Positions 49,501 through 61,500 of a stretch of DNA of 64,000 nucleotides are shown in pieces; the first letter of the stretch is position 1, and each line of letters opens with the position of its first letter. Origin of the DNA: Acestrorhynchus altus (Eukaryota > Chordata > Actinopteri > Characiformes > Acestrorhynchidae); assembly GCA_034509495.1 (NCBI GenBank), contig CM067509.1:9940406-10004405 (forward strand). Direction: 5' to 3'. The notes beneath the pieces were generated by a model. The model was not told the origin of the DNA, did no database searches, and saw only the letters and a program-made list of their open reading frames with translations. The translations under genes were made by a program, and so were the position numbers.

Positions 49501-52500
49501 TAATACTGCTATAAATCTATATGGTTTCTCAAAGATACCCGTACTGGAAAAAGAAAAAAAAACTTGGGGGTTGTGTTTGACAAAGTTCTATCATTTAATG
49601 TCAACATACTAAACATAGCAAAAACTGGCTTCCTCCCTTTACATAATATTACCAATAATGAACTTTCTCTGAGAAACTGGGACACGCATTTATAACGTCA
49701 AGGCTGGACTATAGCAAAGGCCTTCTGGTTGAAAGTTCAGGTAAATCCTTGCACAAGCTCCAACTAGATCTCACATGAGCTAGGAAATTCAATCACATTA
49801 GTCCTGTTCTCTCGTTCCTTCATTGGCTACCTGTTCATTTTCACACTGCCTATAAAATACTGCTTCTGGTTTACAACTCGCTCATTGGTTTAGCCCCTTA
49901 AAGAATATCTTCAAGAAACCATACAACCTATTCTTATTCTTCTTCATTCCCACAAAGCTGGCCAACTGACAGTTCTTTGTATCAGACAAAACACTGTAGG
50001 GGGATAAGCATTCTCCAATGAAGCGCCCCAACTCTGGAATAGCCTCGCTGTTATCTGACTCAGTTAGACTCTCAGTCTTCAAATCCAGATCAAAAACATT
50101 TCTCTTTATGCAGGGCTGGTTTCCTGCTGTTACTGTTTATAGGTTTCTGGTCATTGCTGCCATTCTTACTAAAACTTCATTTTCCAGTCAAATTTACTCT
50201 AAACTTCATTTCTCTCTTTCTCGCTCTCCCATGTCCTGAGCTGCCCCTGCTGCCTGGCTGAGGATGGTACCAGATTGCTTGTGGCCGGTTGCTACCAGCC
50301 CCGGCTAGTAATACCCCACTATCCTGCTGTCCTGAGCAACCTCAGGATGCTCACACTGGTTCACTCAGCACAGAGACTGCATTGCCATACGATTGTTTAA
50401 CTTGCATTCTCTCATAATCCATACCCACCCACCCAGGACACCGTACCTATAGTTCTTTATTTCTTTATTTTACTGTTTTGATCCCATTCTTTTTGTTCAT
50501 TTTTTGCATATATTTTTCCTGTGTTATTTTACTGAGAAATCCGGTATGGATGGGTTCCCCTTTTGAGCCTTGGTTCCTCTTCAGGTTTCTTCCTGCGAGC
50601 CTGAGGGAGTTTTTCCCTCGTCACCGTCACCCACTGGCTGCTCAAAAGAGGCTTGGACCCGAATCTCTATAAAGCTGCTTTGTGACAACACTTGCGTTGT
50701 AAAAAGCACTATATAAATAAACTTTTGATTTTATTTGATTTGAAGTTCAGAATTTGAAACGGAATTGTTACTTAAAGGACAGGCAGAGAACAGATTTTCT
50801 GTTCAGATTTTCTCAGATAATCTGTCTTCGGGGATCCACTGATCTTTCTGGAAATGTCATTACATTTCAAGATAAAAGAAAAGGTAGATGCATTACAGAT
50901 TACATTCAAACCAATCTGTCTCAGTGATGGACGTTTTTGCGCAATGGCATGTAAATATGAAGGTGACAGAGGGAGAATATTCTCATGATGACATTACACA
51001 CTAAATGAAAGCATGGCTTGGACTTTAGAGAACAAGATAAAGAGATGAAATCTGAAAGACATATCGAGGGAAAGCAAACAAAAAATTGAACTCACCAAAG
51101 GCTGGTGCCAATCACTTAGTGTGGATATTCAAGAAAGGATTTATATCAGATAAAGACTGGAATTTGTCTACACAACTGCATCTGTCTATACTTGTATACC
51201 ATGGTTTTCCTGTGTTAGAGGAATTAGTTACATTATCAAGGATCACTCCCTTCCAGGGCATTCATTTTCAGATCATTCCCATCTGGAAAGTGATACAGCA
51301 CCAAGAAATCTTGCACTGCCAGACTGTCAAATGCCTTTTAATCTACTGCCATTAAATTATTGAACAGTCAGGTTTGAGTATGGAGGCCTCACAGTAAGTA
51401 CTTTAATCCTGCCTTTGCTGGTGTGATGATCTGGTGTGCCACTGCACGAGACAGTCGGCCACCCCTAGAAGTAATACAAGGGACACTTAAAGCTCATTGA
51501 TATGTGCAGGACAGATCTTGTGGCTCTCTTGGCAGGGCAAGAACTGGCACACACAGCAAGAGTTTCCCAGGTATGTGCAGGTTCTACAGCGCAGCTGCAA
51601 CATCTAAGGGTAAAGGTGCCACAGGATGCCATATGAAACCTACATGCTCCAGTGCCCAAATGTATCATCTTATAGCCAATCTAGAGGTCGCCCACCAGGG
51701 TAACTGAGCCTCCTTTCACTTGTTCTCTAATAAACAACTCCTTTCACTGTAATACTGTAATCACTTACATATATCATATCATTACATTCACAAAGTTTCA
51801 TACAATTTCAACAAGTCCTTCTTAGTGCATTCTTTGTTTTGTCCGTGAATGCAAAAACATCCAGTGAGCAGTTCTGTCCATCTGTGTTGTATTAGTTTAA
51901 TGGCTAATATGTAGACCAGTGTTCTTGTTTCTACACCAAACAATAATGAAGATTTTTTTACACAGACTGTCAATATTTTGTCTCTGTGCATATTCTGTCC
52001 CACTATACAGAGTTTTTACTTCCTTTTACTTCCTTCTACAGCCTTTTACAGCCTAATCTGCTTTTCACAGTCATTCGCTGTACTTCATCTTTTTTGGCAT
52101 CCATTTAATTAAAATGGAATTAAAAACTAATGAAACTTAATTTATAATTAGTAAAGCAAAATAAATAATGTAGCAAATAAAACACTTACCTTGTAACAAG
52201 AAAACCTACATAATTACTTAATCACTAGTGCCATTTTCTTAACTTATAGCATGGGTGCATTAAATCCCTACAACTGTTCAGGTTCCAATTAGTTCCACAA
52301 GACTGTCAGATACTTACTTGTTTCATGTAGGCATAGCACATGGTCTCCGCAACACGCTTTCCTTCATCATAACAAGCTCTAGGTCCAATCGGGTTTACAT
52401 GACCCCAGTAGTCTTCATTCTGAGGATGCACCTCGGGGTCTAGATACATAAGACAAAAACATGGAAAATAACTAATCTTAACACTAATCTGATTTGACAA

Positions 52501-55500
52501 GCTGTCCAATTATGTCATTCAGTTCACACATGCGCCCACATTCAACAACTCATGCATATATACGCATCCACATGTAAATGTGGCACACAAACCCCACATG
52601 TGGGAATCGCACTTGAACACATCTGAGTGAGCATTGACAGCGGGACAATGCATTGCAACCTTGAACCAGCAAGAAGTAGAGGCAGTGGAACAGAAGCACT
52701 GTGTGTATTAAAAGTGTGTGTATATGCATGTGTGTCTCATTATGAAGTGTCAGAGCAGTGAAAGGGTATCTGAGAGAAACGGACATTAAACCTGTCTCCC
52801 AAGCCCCGGGGCTCTGCAACACTTGTCTTTTTGCTTTAAATCAAAGCCTCACACAACAGGCTGCTGAACCTCAAATATGGACGAGAGTGATCAGGCACGA
52901 AAGGGCTTATTGCTGATGCGCCACTATCACTTAATTAGATACACAGACACTGATATTAACTGATAGCTTCATATTGCAGAGTATCAACAGAGTTTCCCCT
53001 GTAAATGTCATTTAAGTAAGTATATTTTAAACTGGTGTGGCACAACAGATACCGTCTCCACCTGCCAGCGAGCTACCACACTACGTGGGAGACAGGAATT
53101 CAATTCCTGGTCTGGGTGACTATGTTGCACTACACCAATTAGAATCCAAAGGTAGGACTCCTAACAGTACATTTCCACTTCTGCAATACAAGTAAATATG
53201 TAAATAGCACTTTAAGGTTTAGTACTGACCCCACTGGGCTGTCCCACTAATTAATGCTGTATACTGAGCATGTGTGTTGAAGTTTGGCTGCAATAAAACC
53301 CATTTAACAAATATTGTTACTGTTCTGACGAACGACACACAACTTATTCACTACAGACAATGTCTGCTTGGATTTATTGCTGCTAAGAGGCTGGGAGAGG
53401 GGGGCATTTGTTAAATAAATATATATAAATCGTTTTTTTTGTGATTAGTTATTGATGGAGGCAGATGATCCATTGTGGCGACCCCTAAAGGGGGGGGGAG
53501 GAGGAGGAAGAAGAGGAAGAAGAAGAATGATAAGAGTCATAATAATCAGTATAAGGTAACAGCAATGTATGTCTACCATGTCATTTTCTGGGTTCTATAG
53601 GTGGTTTTAAAATAACAGTAAATACTTCACAGAAAGGAAGAGCATTTTTATTTGAATAGTAAGTTTGATTTCTGTCTGACTAAAATGGTCAGGTTCCCTG
53701 TGGTCTGTCCTCTTTTCTTTTTAAGTTATGTTTAAGTTATGTCAGGTTTATAAGGCATTATTTTAGCATAATTAATCTAAATCTCATATGTGTATGGTCA
53801 AATATATTTTAGATATCAACACTTACATTTATTAAGGTTTATTTTTACTGTCAAGCTTTCTCTTGATTCTTTTTGACATTTACACAAGACTACAAGAGTA
53901 AACATGCTGTATATGTAGACAGAAGCTCAAGCTGAAAATACGTGCTCTGTCTGTATCAGCTGTGATTTGATTACATAATGTTTGAATTCGGTGTCAAATC
54001 TTACCAAGTGATAAAGAAATGATAAACTCTGTGCAATTCAGTCTAATTACTGTGGTTTACCAGCATCAGTGTAGCCCTACACTGTCCCTTTTGACCTGAA
54101 ATCTCAAGCAGTCAAGAGCAAAGACATGTCCAGCAGCTAACAAACATCAATACATCGGTTGTTGCATCCTCTCAGCCAACCAGTCAAATTTATGGACTCT
54201 CTAGAGGACCAGGGAATGACAGGCAAGACAAAGGCTGGGAATGACACTGCAGCATAGAATGTGAAACCACTACACTTCAGCATGAATCAAAAAAGGCCAC
54301 AGACAAAAGTTAATGGCTGCGGCAATTAAATAATGACACCCACATCATCACTTCAGTTACTGCTACGATGACCCACACTGTCAATATGAACATACCTCCA
54401 TAAACTTCTGAAGTGGAAGCCAGAAGCAATCGAGCACCCACTCGCTTGGCCAGACCTACAGAGGATGAGAGACAAGAGTAACATCAGCTCTGTTTTCACA
54501 GCTCAACAGTAAACTTGCCTGACCACCAGTCACTAATCACTGGGGGACAACAGAGGCCAAGAAAATGTCAGGTCCATAAACGTTTCTATCATTTTTGTCA
54601 TTTTGCCTTACCACAGTAACGGATTTGAAATGAAGCACTATGCCATATTTGTAAAAGGCAATGCAGCATTTGTGTCAAAATGCTTAACACTTCAATCACA
54701 TGTTGACACTTCATTTCAAATCGACTGAGGGACAAAAACAAAATGGTGCCTGTGGACTGCCACAGCAGCTCTCACGGAAATAAAATGCCCGTCTTTCAAT
54801 AACTGTCACCAATCTGTCCTTTCACAAAGTTTCAACAAACAAAAACGGCCACTGATGTTATGCATACAAATACGAATAAGAATATTCTGTTTAAAACTTG
54901 ACTCTGGATGTTTACAGCAAACACAGTTACAACCATCCTGATAAACAATGAACGATTCTGATTAAATTAACTTAAATTAATTAAATTGCTACTTAAACTG
55001 TAAGGCGTTAGAGACATTTAAGCACAAACTTCATGTACATATATATGAAACGAGGCCACACATTTCCAACAGGATGAGGAGTCATCTCTATTTTAGGTGG
55101 TTCTGCTACAAGTCAACAAAACAAACCAGTAGCTTTGTAACTGGAATGTCTCAAATCAGATGTTTGTATGTGGAGCGAGATACAGATTCCAGTAACTTCA
55201 CTGCTGGGGTTTTATTAAAAAACACAGGAATTCAATTTAGAGGGGATGGATACAGTCTAGGTGAATTATTCGATTCATTTTGTGCAAAGTGTTAGGCTCC
55301 TGCTGATCCCATACTTCTTGCCACTTGTTCTGTACAAAATGATGTTGAATATAATATCATAATCACACTTTTCATGGTGAATCCCTTTGGGAATTACGCT
55401 TGTTATAAAGTAAGGAATCAAGCGCTAAGAGACAAAGCATCAAGTCTGTACAGGTCAAGGAAAGTGTTTGCTTGTCATCTGAAAATAAACCCTAAAGCAG

Positions 55501-58500
55501 TTTTTTCGCTGTAAACATGAGTCATAGTTCAGGTAGCCTGACACCTCATTGCTGTGTACCAGCTGTAATCCATAAACACTGGAATATGATATGGAAATCT
55601 ATTTCTCACACAAAGTAAAATTTAAATAATTGATCTCCTACAAAATCATTGAGACGAGATATTTCGTAAGCAGACAGTGGGGGAAAATAAGTCCTTGATA
55701 CACTGATGATTTTGCAAGATTTACCTACAAAGAATGGAGAGGTGTGTCATTTTTATCGTAGATACACATCATCTGTGAGAGACAGAATAAAAAAAGTTGA
55801 AGTATACCTATGATAAAAATTACAGACCTCTCCATTCTTTGTATGTAGGAGAAAAAAAAATCAGCATATACTTATTTTCCCAACTGTATGATTTTTTACT
55901 GCATGCACTGTATCTGGGGAAGAACATTTAAATGGACTGAGTGTGTTAACGTCATAGAAACCATACCCACATAAATTCAATTAAGCCTATCTGACCTTTT
56001 GCATAATAGCCATGTTCCAATTATAGGGCTTAAACAGCTGCTATGGATGAAAGGAGACATCTGTGAACGTGTGGTCAATTGTAAACGTAACATCTCTATT
56101 CACTCAACAGCTGTGTTACAGAGCACTCACTGACCACAGCACATGTTTATAAGTGTTTGTGCTCTCACCAATATACATGAGAGATACAGAAAACAAGTAC
56201 AAACACTGGTGACTTTGTAAAAATGCAATCAAGCTCAGGAAAAGAGTTGAGTGGGGCAACATTTTGTTCCAAGTTTACACATAAAAGTATCCAGAAAAAA
56301 GAAGGAGAGTATATTTTTAAATGTTAAATCAATGAGTCTAAACATAATTAAGTTTATACGTGTAAAAATGGCTACAAACACTGCCTGCTTATTTTGGTTT
56401 TCTCTTCATTCCCCGTCACCATACAATGTTAAAGAATGGCAGGGCTGCTTTTCATGAATTTCTAGAAACTTCAAAACATTCATGGCAATCTGCCAATGAT
56501 GTGTGCTAGTGACCAGCCAGGTTGCCGTGGAGACAGCAGTGCCTAGGCTCAGTCACTTGTTCGTAATCATCCTTGTATTGTTGACAGGAGCTCTGCTTGC
56601 ATCTGGAAAAGATAGATGTGGAGGGAACCGAGAGTGTCCTTGTATGAATAATTTGATAATGGCCAACTATGACTTGTGACAGAACAAGGCTGAACAAGAT
56701 GAATAGGCCAAATATTCTATTTACTTCTTTTCACAAGAACTACAATTCAAACCCTAAAAAAAAGATAGTTTCCTGATAGACGAATTTACGGGTAACTTAA
56801 GGTTAGAAATGAAACATGTTACACATTCAAATCGAGATACTTTGTAGCTATAAATGATTGTGTCACCTTCCATGCCTCCTACACTTCCATGCACTTAACC
56901 TGTGGGAAGTGAAGTAAAATCCTATTTAACTGTACTTACCAAGCATATTCAGAGTGCCAATGGTGTTGGTTTTCAGGGTCTTGATGGGATTATACATGTA
57001 ATTGGGTGGAGATGCAGGAGAAGCCAAGTGATATATCTGGTCCACTAGAGAAAAAAAAAAAAACTCAGTCAAGAGGAAAAACTCTAGCAACAACAAACCT
57101 ACTGCATTACATAAAATACCACACACAAGCTGATACTGACATAGAGCAACTATTATTAGATTAGAAACATATTTAAGTAAAACAGAACTTAGGCTCTGCA
57201 TTTCACCCATTTGTGGCCATATAACACATATACACACATACACACAAACGCACACACGCACACACGCACACCAGTAAATTTGTGGAACACTTGGTTAAGT
57301 GGGTAGTCACCTCAACACCTGTTGAGCAACTGAGGGTTAGATGCCTTGCTTAAGGGCTCCTTAGCCATGAATGTTGCGGGTTTCTCGATTCTGCCCTTTG
57401 CTACGCTTTCCTGATGGTCCAGGGGATTGAACCATCGACCTTTTGGTCTGAAGCCAGATTCTCCAACCTTTGGTCATGGCTGCAAATACTGGCTTTAACT
57501 AAGCTATCAAAAAATCAATAAGGAATACATGATTTATAAATGAGAGGGATGCATGACCTCATTTTTAGAATAAGAATTCTGACTGAGGGCATTTTCACAC
57601 GAAGTTAATTTGCTTTGGGTCAAATGTAACAATTTTGTCAACTTGGAGTATTTCACTAGGTCATTTGAATTGATTTTTCACAAGGCAAAGTGCAAGTGCA
57701 CCAATTTGCATCACAATAAACCATGTGACAACATTGTCTTTGCTTATTGGTCAGATCTGTCTGTAGCAGGAACAAGAAAATAAATCCAGGAAGTTGCTGT
57801 GGTTTGGACAAGTGCAGATTTCTGTGCAGTTTAACACGCGACACAGCAGCAGAGATGGCATTTGTTCACAGCTCTAGTGAGAGTCTGGTCAATATACCAG
57901 GTTTAACTACATCTGCAGAGCCATTTAGCTAAAACCTGCAGATTATATCTGCTATTTGGGTCAGACTGAGGTTGGATCACATGCTCATCACAAACGACTT
58001 TTTCAGACCAGGCCAAGACCACCTCCTCCAAATATTACCAGTGAGGTTGTTCTGTTCGGCAAGAGTGTGATTATTGCACAATTCACACCCCAAACTGCAC
58101 TGCACATGAAGTGAAAATCAAACAGGGTTGATTTATAAAGTGCAGTTGTGAAAACATTAAAGTATTTCAGATTCAGGTCGTATCACCAAGCTTTTGTTAT
58201 GTGCTATAAACCAGGGTTTCTCATCCTGTGGGCCACCAGGACCACCAGTGAGTCGAGATGCACTTTCTAAAGTCGATCATAGTCCTTATGACCAAAATTC
58301 TTGAAAATTGTGGTGACCAATCATGTTCAAATAATACACATTATATACATTTGTGCTGAAAAGTTTACATACCCTTTTTCAGAGAATATGAATGATAACA
58401 CAAAACCTTTCTTTCCACTCACGGTGAGTCGTTGGGTGAAAGCAATTTATCGTGAAACGAGTGTATTTCCTTTTTATAAAATCATAATGACGATCAAAAA

Positions 58501-61500
58501 CATCCAAATTACCCTGATCAAAAGTTTACATACCCCTGTTCTTAATGCTGTGCATTGCCCCCTCTTACATCAATGACAGCTTGAAGTCTTTTGTGGTAGT
58601 TGTGGATGAGGCTCTTTATTTTCTCAGATGGTAAAGCTGTCCATTCTTCTTGGCAAAAAGCCTCCAGTTCCTGTAAATTCCTGAGCTGTCTTGCATGAAC
58701 TGCGTGCTTGAGATCTCCCCAGGGTGGCTCAATGATATTGAGGTCAGGAGACTGAAAGGGCCACTCCAGAACCTTCACTTTGTTCTGCTGTAGCTAATGA
58801 TAAGTCTACTTGGCCTTGTGTTTTGGATCGTTGTCATGTTGGAAGATTTGTGTATGTCCCATTGCAGCTTCTGAGCTGATTAGTGTAACTTTGCCTCCAG
58901 TATTTGCTGATAACGTGCTGCATTCATCTTTCCTTCAACTTTGATCAGGTTTCCTGTGTTTTTGTTGCTCACAGATCCCCAAGCAGGAATGGTGTTCCTT
59001 TCATAGGATTTTGGTCTCATCACTCCAAATGACCTTGTTCCAGAGGTTTTGATGCTTGTCTCTGTGCTGTTTGCTGTATTGTAGGTGAGATACTTTGTGG
59101 TATTTGTGCAATAATGTCCTTCTTCTAGCGACTCGACCACGCAGCCCATTTTTCTTCAAGTGTCTCCTTATTGTGCATCTTGAAACAGATACACCTCTAG
59201 TTTTCAGAGAGTCCTGTATTTCAGCTGATGTATTTGTGGGGTTTTCTTTGCATCCCCAACAATTCTCCTGGCGGTTGTGGCTGAAATGTTTGTTGGTCTA
59301 CCTGACTGGGGTTTGGTTTTTACAGAGCCCCTGATTTTCCATTTGATTTTCCACAGCTTGAACACTGCTGACTGGAATCATCAATTCCTTGGGTATCTTT
59401 TTGTTTCCCTTTCCAGTTTTATACAGTTCACCTACATTTTCCCGTAGATCCATTAACAATTCTTTTGCTTTTCCCCATGACTCACAATCCAGAAACGTCA
59501 GTGGACGGATGCAAGATGCATAGTCTGTCTGGATCCCAGAAACTCACTCTGCTTTTATGCACACTCCCGGATTACAAGCAAACAGGTCACAGGTGAGGAT
59601 GTTACCTTGAGTAGCCATTCAAACCCATGTGTGTCAATGTCTGTGCAGGTTATCAGGCCAAAATCAGGGTATATGAACTTTTAATCAGGGTCATTTTTGG
59701 TTGTCATTATGATTTCAAAACACAGTTGTTTGTCAATACATGCCCTCATCCAACCACTAACCATGAGTGAAAAAAAAAAGTTTATAATTCATATTCACTG
59801 AAAAAAAAGCAAAAAATCTGCCAGGGTATGTAAACTTTTGAGGACAACTGTAAGCATCAATAAAAATGCACAAATAAGAACATCGCAGAATAAAGCAAGG
59901 ATAATCAAAACAGTTGTGGGAACAGATGCAGACAATTAGCCAGTTAGAGTTTCTTAAATGAAGAAAGAATGATGATACCATTCCTCTTCAACTACAACCC
60001 AGACTGTTTCAGATTAGGGCAGAGCGACATGGACAAACAATCCATATATTTTAGCAGAATGGCAAATGACCTGAAAATGTCATGTCCTTTGATTATATTT
60101 AAACATAATGAAATTGGATCTTCCTATCTTTATACACACCAAGTCATCATATGTCAGAGTTCTGACAGAGTTCATGCTCCCTCCATGGTCTGAGAGAGTG
60201 AGTAGAGTAGGAGCTGAGAGCACAGTGCAGAACAGAGGGAACAGAAAAAAGGCTTCTGCAAGACTGAAACGAAAGATTATATAAAGACTTTAAAGCTCAA
60301 TATAAACAATATCACCTCAGCTTATATCCCACTCGGTTTATTTCCATATATAGATATAAATATTGATATATCGCCCAGCCCTATAGGCATATGATGTGAT
60401 AGCATAAGCAGACACATTTTGAACACGGGGACTGACATACAGCCTTGGCCAGATTTCAAGAAGAATTAAAGATGTTCAATGCAGTTTACTGCTTGTTTTT
60501 GTGAGGGACATTCATGACAGATGTAAGATTTAAGCTATTATTCATACTTCTCTATTTCAGTGCCAGTACTTGAGAGATAAACAGGGAAAACAATTTTACA
60601 TGAAAAGTTAGGTGTTGTTATGCTTTCTATTTACAAACAGGTGGGCTGTGAGATGGAAAAGGTTATGAACCCCTGCCATAAACGACTGATATTGTGTCAT
60701 ATACTAATTTTAAAATATGAACCAATTTGCAGCTGCTGTCTAGAGCTGTCAGCTGACAGGGTTGTAGAGTGTTTACATTAAGACTTTCCAGTGTTGATAT
60801 CCTGAGGCTTTGTGACGCAATATGGTATTTGAGTGCTGGCTTGCTGTTATGACATGGTGTACAACAAACACATCTTCTCCAAATATTATTCACAATAAAG
60901 GAAGCAAGCAAACACAAAAATGCACAGAGCATGGTTTCTGTAAAAGGGAAGCTGTTCTCTTCAAATGACCCCCCATGTAGAACAAAACCCATCAGTACCA
61001 CATTTAAATCCTTCCTTCCAACTTTTAAATGTATAGGAGGAGATGACGACGAGAAATCCAAATTTCTCAAAGAAGAAGGGAAACATGCATTTGACTGACA
61101 AAAAACAAGGTACGGTCAAGAACCCAGACACAAACATCTCATCACAGCAGGGGAAGCAAAGTGGAGCCTAAGGCAATGTCACAGCCTCCTGCACAGAGCA
61201 CGTCTTGTTCAGTCTAATTTATAAAGCCTGGAAATAGACTAGTGACCAACTGACAGAATAGGCTGCTTTATTAGAGCTGTTTCAATAGAGGAAATATTTT
61301 GCATCTGATAAAATCACTATAGGATGAGTGAGTTTCTAATGAGTCATATTGGGGGATGTGGGCCTTATGTTCTCTTGGTCCATTTATCACAATATCATAA
61401 TATAAAAAAATTGTCAGGTTCAAATTATGCAAATTCATAAATCTCTCCCTGAGACCCCATGTACACTTGATCCTCTGAATATGGGCTATTGATCTACAGT

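Larger units (their letters stand above)
41230..52317 (-). other. uxs1: UXS1 intron, 11 kb
   Basis: This is the largest intron in the window. It hosts an L2-like LINE (42.99-43.87 kb), a GACCAGCATG repeat (43.99-44.23 kb), a Tc1 remnant (46.64-47.04 kb) and a degenerate LINE (47.85-50.74 kb). 44.3-46.6 kb and 50.75-52.3 kb show nothing I recognise. Confidence 0.6.

Noticed and set aside
58301..59334. Host gene frames at 58.3-59.3 kb
   Set aside because: They are Tc1 transposase pieces and antisense shadows within the Tc1 element.
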